From the NCBI GenBank assembly GCA_001599355.1, contig BCGQ01000007.1, positions 128,620-192,619 of the forward strand: a stretch of DNA of 64,000 bases, in the 5' to 3' direction. Made by a program: the position numbers and the translations under genes. A model generated the notes under the pieces. That model saw only the letters and a program-made list of their open reading frames with translations. It was not told where the DNA came from and did no database searches. The first letter of the stretch is position 1; each line of letters begins with the position of its first letter. Shown here one piece after another: positions 9,349-19,109 of the stretch. Origin of the DNA: Nakazawaea peltata. Lineage: Eukaryota; Ascomycota; Pichiomycetes; Alaninales; Pachysolenaceae.

Positions 9349-10389
9349 CTAGATCAACTGGAAACCTGTATCGTTGGCTTCTTCTGGTTGAGAGGATTCG
9401 AATTCATCGTGGAATTGAACGTCTTGCAGCAGTGTGTACAGCAGCAAGCTGTGCTTGTCGTGGAGATATTTGGCAATATCAAAGTCCCGGTCCAAATCAG
9501 GGTAAGTTACGTTATAGGGAAGGAATTCTTCGAGGTTTTCGGGAGTTGGACCGAATACTATATGTTCTTTAGGAACCTTTGGAGGCAGTTTCTTTTCATT
9601 TTGTTCTGTTTCTTTGGTTTCTTCTGTGTCAGCCTGGATTGGCAGGTCAGGACCTTGATCTACGTCTTGATTGGCTGATTTTGGAGCATCTTCTGGATCA
9701 TGATGCGATCTAGTTTCTTTTTCTGCATCTCCCACATCTTCTTCAGTATTTAATACCTCATCATATACCTCACCCAGGAGAAATGTCTTATTTAACTTGT
9801 ACTTAATAGCAGCATCAGTATTAGAAGTCAAAAGATATTGTAAGAAATCTTCAGGAGTATTCAATACAAGCTCATTATTCATCAATTTCTCCAATTCTAT
9901 CTCCTCTTTTGTACGAGAAGAGAATGTAGAATACTGGGAGATCATCGAAACCCCTAAGCCCACTCTGGACAATTTCAATTGCAATTCCTCCAATTTACGA
10001 CTACGAACATATTGGAAACTTGGTTTCAGCACCTCCCGGGCACGTTCCAGCACATCTCCAAACACCCAATCCTCCATCAATCGGCAATATTCCTCATTGT
10101 CTTGGTCATATAAATCAAGCATATCCGAAGGCCGTATCAACAGCAATTCGTCCATCAGTTGTTGTACATCCTGCACCAGAATCAGTGCGTCATCATTCTC
10201 TATATCATTCCGGAGCTGTTGAACCAGCTTCGTCTTCGCCACCAACAATTCAAAGTATCGTATATACAAATCCAGAAGGACGTCGATGATTGAGTTGGTG
10301 GATTTGGTGAATCCGATCGACCGAAGTAACTGGATCATCGAGATTCTCACTACCGCCCTGATAAACAGAGCCTCTGAGGTAGCAGCCAT
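9349..10389 (-). CDS. TAF3: TFIID subunit Taf3 (histone-fold protein)
   Basis: Encodes 346 residues, as in S. cerevisiae Taf3 (353). Taf3 pairs with Taf10 through its histone fold within TFIID. The N-terminal histone fold (about 5-85) has ALFIRAVVRISMIQLLRS, GFTKSTNSIIDVLLDLYIRYF and then RPSDMLDLYD, matching the Taf3 pattern (LLRISILQLLKAQGF, DVMTDLY, LDVYDE). The rest is acidic, low-complexity sequence with no PHD finger, as in other yeasts. Taf8 and Spt7 also have bromodomain-associated histone folds, but the DLYD block favours Taf3. A GTGCACGAC box lies in its upstream region at 10502. Confidence 0.72.
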   Translation of the reverse strand: MAATSEALFIRAVVRISMIQLLRSIGFTKSTNSIIDVLLDLYIRYFELLVAKTKLVQQLRNDIENDDALILVQDVQQLMDELLLIRPSDMLDLYDQDNEEYCRLMEDWVFGDVLERAREVLKPSFQYVRSRKLEELQLKLSRVGLGVSMISQYSTFSSRTKEEIELEKLMNNELVLNTPEDFLQYLLTSNTDAAIKYKLNKTFLLGEVYDEVLNTEEDVGDAEKETRSHHDPEDAPKSANQDVDQGPDLPIQADTEETKETEQNEKKLPPKVPKEHIVFGPTPENLEEFLPYNVTYPDLDRDFDIAKYLHDKHSLLLYTLLQDVQFHDEFESSQPEEANDTGFQLI

Positions 10390-10501
10390 ACTGGAATCTC
10401 TACTTTCGTTGCCCTTGTCAGACTAAATCTCAACGTGAATCAGCGGCTATTTGAAGGCCCTTTGGAGGAGAAAAATTTAGGTGGTGAAATATTGGGACAT
10501 T

Positions 10502-10510
10502 GTGCACGAC
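10502..10510. promoter_or_regulatory. GTGCACGAC promoter nonamer
   Basis: An exact nonamer 113 nt upstream of the TAF3 start, one of five exact copies in the window, all in intergenic DNA. Its binding protein is unknown. Confidence 0.45.
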
Positions 10511-10616
10511 TTTTATGATGAGATCTGAGTTTGATGAAGATATTGGAGCAGCATTAGGATGGTAGGTTACTATATTTTTATGAACGATATGTATTTGGTT
10601 ATTTTATCTATATTAC

Positions 10617-11186
10617 TCACAAACCTTGTTGTAAGGTCTCACTTAACTTGGCTCTGGCAAAGGAGAACGCGTTCATGAATCCCTTCTCACTCAAGTCTAT
10701 ATTCTTCAAAGAAGGAGCGTCTTGGACTGGGGCATCGGTGACTCTGGAGGCGATGACCAGCAGATCGTATTCTAATATGATACCATCATCGATTGTTTCA
10801 TCGATAGCCAAGGTCAATTTATCATAACTTTCCTCCAATGAACGTTTGTCAATAGTAGAGCCCAAAAGAATTTCCAACAGCAGAGTTAAGCCGGAAAAAA
10901 CAGTACTAATCATCGACTCATTCTCGTCTAATGGAGCAGTAATGTACATGATCACATCGGCAAATGATTTGTATAAGACCAATTGGTTCTCAAACAACAT
11001 CACATCCCCATTTTGTTTATGTGTCTTTTCAAATAATTTGACCTCGAAAGCCTGTTGTTGCTTCAAATCTGTCAAGTTATGACTTAACTGTGTATGAGGA
11101 GGTTTGTAGTATTTCAGGTATACTCTCTTTCCTTCATTGTCTAGTATCAACAAGGCGTTTACCGCGTACAATGAGACATCTGCCAT
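10617..11186 (-). CDS. RET3: Coatomer zeta subunit (COPI)
   Basis: Encodes 189 residues, the normal zeta-COP size. Zeta-COP is the small longin-fold subunit of the COPI F-subcomplex, which coats Golgi-to-ER vesicles. The protein begins with SLYAVNALLILDNEGKRVYL and continues through the adaptin-small-chain core, with VLYKSFADVIMYI and DETIDDGIILEYD followed by IASRV, as in Ret3. The beta-COP gene SEC26 is also in this window (46545). It is divergent from the MFS transporter gene, and TAF3 lies downstream on the same strand. Confidence 0.9.
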   Translation of the reverse strand: MADVSLYAVNALLILDNEGKRVYLKYYKPPHTQLSHNLTDLKQQQAFEVKLFEKTHKQNGDVMLFENQLVLYKSFADVIMYITAPLDENESMISTVFSGLTLLLEILLGSTIDKRSLEESYDKLTLAIDETIDDGIILEYDLLVIASRVTDAPVQDAPSLKNIDLSEKGFMNAFSFARAKLSETLQQGL

Positions 11187-11715
11187 GATGGATTGTCCTT
11201 ATTTCTGATCCGCTTAATAGTCTGATTAATCCCATCTGAGTGTTTATTTTATTAGGTGTTCAAAAAAACTTCGATTGTGTGATTGCTTAAAGGGGAAGTA
11301 TAGGGGCTGTGGGTAGACGTGTGTACTCGGTCAATACTATTGAGCATTTTACGAATTAGCGCTACTTACTATTTTTAGATTACGTCATAGGAGCTACGGC
11401 AGAACAGAATAACTGGTAAAGTGATTCAAAATACAATTCTCAGCTCTAAAAGGGAACTGGAGTCTAATTGAGCCGCCGTGAGTCTGTCTGTGTGTAAATT
11501 TCGCCTATCGTTTAATTCTACCCTACCTTAAATGTCCCCCCCTCTCCACGTCCATTGCTGTCCCCCCCTGATTCGTCATATCTTCTCCCCGCGAGCGCAG
11601 CGAAAAATGCTCCACATCCACTTGCATGGCCCGTTTATAAAGGCCGACTGATCCAGGTGCAGCCTATTTTGCATAACTTGCTACTAAAACCTTATTGAAG
11701 AATCAGGTACGAACC
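11187..11715. promoter_or_regulatory. Divergent promoter region RET3 / MFS transporter
   Basis: A 529-bp divergent promoter. On the transporter side there are C-rich boxes (GTCCCCCCCTC at about 11532, GTCCCCCCCTG at about 11561) that could bind Mig1- or Msn2-like factors, and a TTTATAAA TATA box at 11634-11641, about 80 nt before the transporter ATG. That arrangement is typical of a regulated sugar-transporter promoter. Confidence 0.5.
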
Positions 11716-13494
11716 ATGGACTCGATTGATGCGACTATCATTCCTCCAAGTGGTTTTCTTGTGGGGAAGCCACTTCTTTACTTCACTTCGATCTTTGTAT
11801 CGCTCGGAGTCTTCTTGTTCGGCTACGATCAGGGGGTCATGAGCGGTATCATCACTGGGCCTTATTTCAAGGAGTATTTTGACAATCCTTCCAGTTTAAC
11901 TATCGGAACTATGGTGGCCATTTTGGAGATCGGACTGTTGATCAGTTCTTTGACCGTGGGAAAGATTGGCGATATCATTGGAAGACGTCGTACCATCAGA
12001 TATGGTGCTCTGATCTTTGTCCTTGGTGGATCCTTCCAGACTTTTGCTCCTGATATGAGACATATGATCGCTGGTAGAATCATTAGTGGTATCAGTGTGG
12101 GTTTATTGAGTACAACTGTCCCTGTGTACCAATCGGAGATTTCTCAACCTCATAATAGAGGTCAATTGGCCTGTATACAATTCACCGGTAACGTCTTTGG
12201 GTACCTGACGTCTGTATGGACCGATTATTTCTGTTCTTTCTTTGAGAGTGATTTACAATGGCAGTTACCATTGTTCGTTCAGTGTGTAATTGGGTCATTG
12301 CTCTTCTTGGGATCATTTGTTATCGTAGAGACACCAAGATGGTTACTTAACAATGACCATGACCTGGAACTGATCGTTGTCTTACTGGATCTTTTCTCCA
12401 ATGGAGATGTCTATGACCCAAGACTGAGAGATGAGTACAAACAGATCAAGGAAGGTGTCTTGATGAGTAGACTTGAACAAGAAGAGAAGTCGTACACTTA
12501 CATGTTTAAGAGATACGGTCGTCGTGTGATTATCCTGCTGTCGTCCCAATTCTTCCTGCAATTCAACGGTATTAATGTGATCTCGTACTATCTGCCTCTT
12601 GTTTTTGAGCAAGCTGGATGGGTCGGTAGACAACTGATTTTGATGACCGGTGTCAATGGTATTGTTTACGTGATGAGTACGGTTCCACCTTGGGTGTTGG
12701 TCGATAAATGGGGGAGGAAGCCATTGTTGTTGTTAGGGGGTGTCGTCATGCTGATCCTGTTGATGAGTATCTCCTTCAGTCTCTGGATAGACGTTCCTAA
12801 TACTCCTGTCTATGTAGCTATACTTGTAATTGTGTATAATCTGTGCTTCGGGTTCAGTTGGGGTCCAATCCCATGGTTAATGCCTCTGGAAATCATGCCG
12901 TTGACTGTTCGTGGTAAAGGTGCTTCGTTGTCGACACTGACCAATTGGTTCTGTAATTTCTTAGTGGGAGAATTGACTCCGGTCTTACAAGAGACGATCA
13001 AGTGGAGACTTTATTTGATCCATGCCACCTCTTGTGTCTTTTCTGTCATCATGGTGGGATTTGTCTATCCGGAAACCAAAGGTTTGACTTTAGAAGACAT
13101 GGATAGCGTCTTCAATGATGCGTCTTCGGTGTATTCTTCGGCCTCTTCGGCTCATAGATCGGGACTTAACCCAACTCCATCTTACGGTTCCACCAGTATT
13201 ACCGGAGCAGGGGAAGATAATATCGTCTACAGATCTACAGCATCTCTTCAAAGACAACCATTATTGGACCTGGGCACCAGCAACTCATCACCTTTCATCC
13301 CTGCTAAAGAATTAGAACCTCCAAACCTGGAAGAAATCCGTGCTTTCAAATTGAGCGATGCCAATTCGATCAGAGGCAGTCTTCGTCGTGGAAGTGAGAC
13401 CGTCAATTCGATCATCAGCAAGGTACTCAATAGACCAGAAGATGACGAGGACAACAGAAGTGTGGCCTTCATGAATAGTGACGACGAAGAGTAG
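11716..13494 (+). CDS. MFS sugar-porter family transporter with long C-terminal tail
   Basis: Encodes 592 residues. It has the sugar-porter signatures of the major facilitator superfamily: GYDQGVMSG in the first membrane segment, GRRR after segment 2, ETPRWLL at the end of segment 6, QFNGINVISYY in segment 7, DKWGRKPL, and PETKGLTLEDMD after segment 12. Twelve membrane segments are expected. About 110 Ser/Asp-rich cytosolic residues follow, which may regulate trafficking. The segment 10 motif reads P-A-E-I-M-P when its CTG (12886) is Ala, exactly the family motif, and a nearby CTG gives ST-A-TNW, as expected. Substrate cannot be told from sequence; hexose, polyol or disaccharide are all possible. 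The start ATG at 11716 (MDSIDATI) is the first in frame. It ends 40 bp from the convergent TRM8 stop. Confidence 0.85.
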   Translation: MDSIDATIIPPSGFLVGKPLLYFTSIFVSLGVFLFGYDQGVMSGIITGPYFKEYFDNPSSLTIGTMVAILEIGLLISSLTVGKIGDIIGRRRTIRYGALIFVLGGSFQTFAPDMRHMIAGRIISGISVGLLSTTVPVYQSEISQPHNRGQLACIQFTGNVFGYLTSVWTDYFCSFFESDLQWQLPLFVQCVIGSLLFLGSFVIVETPRWLLNNDHDLELIVVLLDLFSNGDVYDPRLRDEYKQIKEGVLMSRLEQEEKSYTYMFKRYGRRVIILLSSQFFLQFNGINVISYYLPLVFEQAGWVGRQLILMTGVNGIVYVMSTVPPWVLVDKWGRKPLLLLGGVVMLILLMSISFSLWIDVPNTPVYVAILVIVYNLCFGFSWGPIPWLMPLEIMPLTVRGKGASLSTLTNWFCNFLVGELTPVLQETIKWRLYLIHATSCVFSVIMVGFVYPETKGLTLEDMDSVFNDASSVYSSASSAHRSGLNPTPSYGSTSITGAGEDNIVYRSTASLQRQPLLDLGTSNSSPFIPAKELEPPNLEEIRAFKLSDANSIRGSLRRGSETVNSIISKVLNRPEDDEDNRSVAFMNSDDEE

Positions 13495-13534
13495 AAATTT
13501 TACAAGAGCTTTAAAAAATATGTCTATTATTTAA

Positions 13535-14797
<1,263 letters not shown>

Positions 14798-15580
14798 CTA
14801 TTCCGCCTTCTCTTCCACCTTATCTTCTCCCAAAGCCTGCTCATGACCCTTCAAAGTCAAATACAAGTTATTCTGAGCAGATTCCAAAGTCTTAACCAAT
14901 CCAGCTCCACTCAACATAGTCAAAACTCCCACCAACTCCAGTTGTAATTGGTCTTTATCCTTCAAATTCTTGAATTGATCCAATTGGTCAATGCTGTAGA
15001 TATTCTGGTCAACTTTACCACCTACAAGGAACAACTTATCATTGGTGGACTTCAAAAACTTCAATACCTTGGCCACTACAGAAGGAGAACATTCCTTGAT
15101 GGTGATGATTCCTGTTGGTCCCTTCAAAAGTGGGATCAACGGATCTTGTGGAGCCTTAGGGATCTTACCGTACTTCAGTTTCTCATATTTTCTTCTAGCC
15201 AGCTTCGACAGTGGATCACTATGATATGGCAGATATTTCAAGTACACACGCATCAAACTGTTCTTGATAACGGTCAATTTAGCCCCAGCATCGATGATCT
15301 CTTGACGATACTTGTCGTTGTCCAGCTTGACCAAGTTATTTCTATGCACAAATAAAACAATCGAGTTATTCTCCAAAAGATGCTTGTAATAATCGACCAA
15401 AAATGTCTTCCTGGACTCAGGTGCCTTCACCAACTTATGACGTTGTACTTCTGGAGTAGGAATTTGACTAGTGATGCTGTTAGTGGAGGTAGCGGTCAGC
15501 AAAAAACGCCATCCGAGAGAGCTCTGGCTGTTTTGTAAGCCAATTCGAGGCAATCCGAGTAATCCTCTATATCCCAACAT
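14798..15580 (-). CDS. MRPL11: Mitochondrial ribosomal protein uL10m
   Basis: Encodes 260 residues. It is the mitochondrial L10-family protein of the large-subunit stalk base. The N-terminus is basic and hydroxylated (a presequence, about 1-40), followed by the L10 fold: RKTFLVDYYKHLLENNSIVLF, LTVIKNSLMRVYL (the L10 TVxKNxL motif), GPTGIITIKECSPSVVAKVLKFL, and LVGGKVDQNIYS. These match yeast YmL11. It is divergent from the Ivy1-like gene with 200 bp between start codons. An RRPE-like box and a GTGCACGAC box lie in that space. Confidence 0.85.
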   Translation of the reverse strand: MLGYRGLLGLPRIGLQNSQSSLGWRFLLTATSTNSITSQIPTPEVQRHKLVKAPESRKTFLVDYYKHLLENNSIVLFVHRNNLVKLDNDKYRQEIIDAGAKLTVIKNSLMRVYLKYLPYHSDPLSKLARRKYEKLKYGKIPKAPQDPLIPLLKGPTGIITIKECSPSVVAKVLKFLKSTNDKLFLVGGKVDQNIYSIDQLDQFKNLKDKDQLQLELVGVLTMLSGAGLVKTLESAQNNLYLTLKGHEQALGEDKVEEKAE

Positions 15581-15653
15581 ATTGATAACTCCCCTTTTCT
15601 CGACTCTTCCTAAGGTCTCTCTTGGTTTAACCGCCGCTTGACTTTGGCGTTGT

Positions 15654-15667
15654 TGAAAATTTTTTCA
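15654..15667. promoter_or_regulatory. RRPE-like box upstream of MRPL11
   Basis: TGAAAATTTTTTCA, 74 nt upstream of the MRPL11 start in the divergent promoter. Confidence 0.45.
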
Positions 15668-15692
15668 GTATGGGAAACGATTTGGTAATTTT

Positions 15693-15701
15693 GTGCACGA
15701 C
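15693..15701. promoter_or_regulatory. GTGCACGAC promoter nonamer
   Basis: An exact copy in the MRPL11 / Ivy1-like divergent promoter. Confidence 0.45.
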
Positions 15702-15780
15702 TTTGTTTATAACCACTATGAAAATAACAGGCTGAAAAGGTGATGGCGAGGGAACAGTTGAATGACAGGGGGGTAAAGCA

Positions 15781-16959
15781 ATGGGATCTAAACAGTCACC
15801 TCCGGCTCATTTGTCTGAGTTTTATTCATTTGTGGACCATAGTCATGGGTCTAATTTATCATTTGCTGGTGGAGTCAATGGCCATAGAAAAGACCCTTCA
15901 GTAACGAGCTCGGCGTCTACCAATTTCTCGTCGTATACAAATGATGATGGGAGGTTTGAGGTGGGTGGTAATGACGTTATAGTGCTCAGTTTGAGGGATA
16001 TGTTGAAGGTGATCAGTAAATATGATGTGGTGTTACAGAAACTGCAGAGATATCTGGAGTGTTTGACTCTGTTGAGTGAACTGAGTAGTGCATTTGGTGA
16101 GAGTATTGAGGAAGTACTGCGTCTGCCTGGTACTGAAGGCGATAATTTGTACAAGACTGCGGGATTACAGTATGTTAATGGGAATTATGAGATGATACTA
16201 CTGAATTTGGTGATAAAGAATTTTGTTGAGCCTATTCGAGTCAAATTGGATCAATTTAGACAGATGCAATTGCAAAAAGATGTGCATTTTAAAGAGGAGT
16301 TGAGAACTCGTTTGAAACAGTTGAGATTGAAAGAACTGGAGTTGAAACAATTCAATAAGCTTCAAAGGAAAAAGCTTATACTTAACAAGTATAAGAATAA
16401 TTTGATATCGATCACCAAGGAATTAGACAATATTGAGCAATTCAAGACTCAGAATTATCAGATTTTATTACAAGACTTACAAAAATTGCATTCTAATATC
16501 TTATTTTGCTTGAGCACTATAGTGAGGTCACAATTAGAGATCAATGAGACCGTACTGAAGAAATCTTGGTCCGGAGGGGGCTTGGACGAGTTGATCCTGC
16601 ATTGCCCTGATCCATTTAACGACGATGAGATGAAAGAATTTTTCCAACAATTGGATGGGCTTACTATACAGGGTGAAGATGAGAATACTTCTGCTGATGT
16701 TCAAGATCCACATCAGGATTCCACCATACTGCAGAATGACACATATCAATCATTACAATTAACTGAGGAAGCGAATGAGGATGAGGAACAAACCGAAGGT
16801 TTTGGGGTTTCGTCTGATACTGCTGCTTCTGATTCTGCTGCTGCTGCGGCTGGTCTGCAGTCTGACTCGTACATCCCTGAACTACCGAACTCCGAATCTT
16901 CCTCAATAAGAGAGAACTCATTTTCGCTTCCGATCATTCCTGACAATCAGATACCTTAG
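15781..16959 (+). CDS. Ivy1-like coiled-coil (BAR-type) protein
   Basis: Encodes 392 residues. Residues about 65-265 are long helices with coiled-coil character, including a strongly basic stretch (RTRLKQLRLKELELKQFNKL), and look like a BAR-type membrane-curving fold. The general pattern (helix, SELS, a loop, then a helix with NYEMILLNLVIKNFVEPI) resembles yeast Ivy1, a vacuolar phospholipid-binding inverted-BAR protein linked to TORC1 and Ypt7. That assignment is tentative. The start reads MGSKQS, which fits the N-myristoylation consensus (Gly2, Ser6), so the protein may be lipid-anchored. The C-terminal 120 residues are acidic and Ser-rich. If not Ivy1, it is an unassigned membrane-associated helical protein. 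Confidence 0.5.
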   Translation: MGSKQSPPAHLSEFYSFVDHSHGSNLSFAGGVNGHRKDPSVTSSASTNFSSYTNDDGRFEVGGNDVIVLSLRDMLKVISKYDVVLQKLQRYLECLTLLSELSSAFGESIEEVLRLPGTEGDNLYKTAGLQYVNGNYEMILLNLVIKNFVEPIRVKLDQFRQMQLQKDVHFKEELRTRLKQLRLKELELKQFNKLQRKKLILNKYKNNLISITKELDNIEQFKTQNYQILLQDLQKLHSNILFCLSTIVRSQLEINETVLKKSWSGGGLDELILHCPDPFNDDEMKEFFQQLDGLTIQGEDENTSADVQDPHQDSTILQNDTYQSLQLTEEANEDEEQTEGFGVSSDTAASDSAAAAAGLQSDSYIPELPNSESSSIRENSFSLPIIPDNQIP

Positions 16960-18038
16960 TTCCCTTAGGTTTCCGAGTCATGTAACAATAAACAGATCTA
17001 ACTAATTATCGTTAACTTGTAGACTAACTAGTGCCTTCCCGAAGGTATCCTAATGGACTCTCCTCAGCTTTAGTTATTTTCTCTATTGCCAATCTATGCA
17101 CAGTCTTAACAGGGCCTCAATTGCAGGAAATCTCTTCAACGGGTTTTTAGTCCGGACTAAAAAAAAATCATTCCAGTTTATCGCAAAAAAAGTCCCAGAC
17201 TAATGCACAGTTAAACTTTCCAAGTGGGGGCGGACGGGTTTAACGAAGATCATCTATCAACAGGGGGTAATATAAGGCAGCGAGAGAAGCGAGATGCGAA
17301 TAAATGGCAACCTCGTTTAGTTTACAAAATAAATCATCTGTTGTCTCTAAAATATCTACGCCTCTCTAGCCTTTGATGTGGCTGTAACCGATTATAGCTT
17401 ACGCAACCTTCGAACCACCACAAATCATGACTATAATATTTTTAGCTCTGATATTATCGGCCGACTGTTAGATCCGAAAGTTCTCTGTTTTTTTCTATCT
17501 CTGGTATTACCTATGTCAGTAAGAGCGAGAGCCCCCTTCAAACTAAAGGGAAAAAAACTGTTAGCCACAACTAAGTTTTTTTCTCACCGTTTTAACTAGA
17601 GGCAGCACTAAGTCTATCTGTTTGTTTGCACAAAATAACTCGGTCTGCATAAGAAACAAAAAGAAACAACAGTATTCCTATCCAGATTTATTTTGTACCC
17701 TGTCAATTTTTCATAATAAAAAACCTTTGCTCACTCTTTCTTCTGCGCCCCTCCTCCTGGCTCCTCCCGAATATGTATGCTCCTATTCTACTTTTCTGCA
17801 GTCCCATTTCATATTCACATATTTTATGCTTGTTTCATCGGCAGGGATCCTCTCATGCCTCCCCTTTTCCAATGACTTCCAAACTTTGAATGACGAGACG
17901 AGAACCCTTTGTCTCAGATCTCGTTTCCTTCTATCTACGAATATAAATAAAGTTTGTGATCTTGGACTTTGCATAGATGCCAATTCTACAACTCTGAGTC
18001 GTTTCGGATATTTATCTAATTTTATTGTGAGTGAAAAA
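16960..18038. other. Intergenic promoter of C2H2 factor 1
   Basis: A 1.08-kb space. It contains a perfect 20-bp palindrome at 17144-17163 and several T runs. The frame upstream of the C2H2 start is open from 17622, but it has one ATG (17826) and no family resemblance, so I treat it as leader DNA. The size suggests a long, regulated promoter. Confidence 0.5.
17144..17163. promoter_or_regulatory. Perfect 20-bp palindrome with TCCGGA centre
   Basis: The sequence is TTTTTAGTCC followed by its exact inverted complement GGACTAAAAA. The TCCGGA centre suits a dimeric regulator, for example a zinc-cluster protein. Confidence 0.5.
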
Positions 18039-19109
18039 ATGGCATCAACTGGTGATAATCACATTCAGTTGCCATCGATATCATCCCTCTTGAAAAATAA
18101 TGAGATCCCATTAGCTAGCCGTCAACTGGTTCAGGAACTGCGGTTACTTCCTCAGCCTCCTCAGCAGAAGGAGATGCTTGAGAACGGCAGATCTGTGCGA
18201 CTGCCTACTAAGCAAAAGAGACCTCGTAAGAAATTCGAGGATGTTCAACGTCACTATTTCTGTGATTTTCCAGACTGTAACAAAGGTTATGGCTCATTGA
18301 CCCATTTGAATGAGCATCGTGTCATTCAGAAGCATGGTCCTAGGAAGAAGATAGACGATTTCAAACATATAAAGCAGATGAGAGATCATAATTCTCTGAA
18401 GAAAAATTTGGTGACTCGCAAGAGGAAATCATCAAGTTCGCCTATCGAGTCTCAACTGTTGTTGGCGGAACGTTTGAGTCCTGGTCCTCCTCGTACCATT
18501 CGTCTGCAATCTATAACAATGCACTCGCAACTACTGCAAGATTCGCACCATATTCGTCTTCCTTCGCTTCATTCTTCATCGGATTCTTCTATAACTACAA
18601 TGCCACCATCGATGGCTCATTCTCAGCCGCTGCCACTCGTTCATCTGGTACCACATCAACTGGCACCTCCACTTCTGCAACCCAGAGCATTAGTCAGTGG
18701 GGTTGGAGGGCTCACCAACCTTAGCAATTTTGCCATTTCCAAGAACTACAATACGCATAATATAGAGACAGAGCCCAGAAGACTGCATTCCTCATCCAGC
18801 TCATTATCATCATCGGTTGCTGCTACTCCTGCTCTGACTAATGTTGGACCTTATTATTATGTGGTCCCAGGGGCTCATCCTACACTGCAGTCACAGAATG
18901 GTACTGCCTTACAAGAATCTACAAATATCCTTCCTCATCATCAACCTTATTCAGCACAACCACCTCCTCCATTACCTCATTCTACTCAAATATTTACTCA
19001 AGGCCAAGTTGCTAGTCACCCCTCGGCTTCCATACCTCATCCTTACCCTCATTCTAGGTATAACCAGTCGCATATCCCACCACACTACTATCAAGACAAC
19101 CGACACTGA
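18039..19109 (+). CDS. CON7-type C2H2 zinc-finger transcription factor (copy 1)
   Basis: Encodes 356 residues. A single atypical C2H2 finger has Cys75, Cys80, His93 and His99 within KGYGSLTHLNEHRVIQKHG, preceded by basic KQKRPRKKFEDVQ and followed by DDFKHIKQMR. This resembles the fungal CON7 finger module (SYGTLNHLNAHV, MQKHG, EFKE), which controls morphogenesis in filamentous fungi. The rest is Ser, Pro, His and Gln-rich disordered sequence, typical of an activation region. The start at 18039 (MASTGDNHIQLPSISSLL) has a Pro-Ser-Ile-Ser-Ser-Leu motif common at N-termini of fungal C2H2 factors. A close paralog lies 2.6 kb downstream on the same strand. Confidence 0.78.
   Translation: MASTGDNHIQLPSISSLLKNNEIPLASRQLVQELRLLPQPPQQKEMLENGRSVRLPTKQKRPRKKFEDVQRHYFCDFPDCNKGYGSLTHLNEHRVIQKHGPRKKIDDFKHIKQMRDHNSLKKNLVTRKRKSSSSPIESQLLLAERLSPGPPRTIRLQSITMHSQLLQDSHHIRLPSLHSSSDSSITTMPPSMAHSQPLPLVHLVPHQLAPPLLQPRALVSGVGGLTNLSNFAISKNYNTHNIETEPRRLHSSSSSLSSSVAATPALTNVGPYYYVVPGAHPTLQSQNGTALQESTNILPHHQPYSAQPPPPLPHSTQIFTQGQVASHPSASIPHPYPHSRYNQSHIPPHYYQDNRH

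Noticed and set aside
17622-18038. N-terminal extension of C2H2 factor 1
   Set aside because: The frame is open but has one internal ATG and no domain; the PSISSLL start at 18039 fits the family better.
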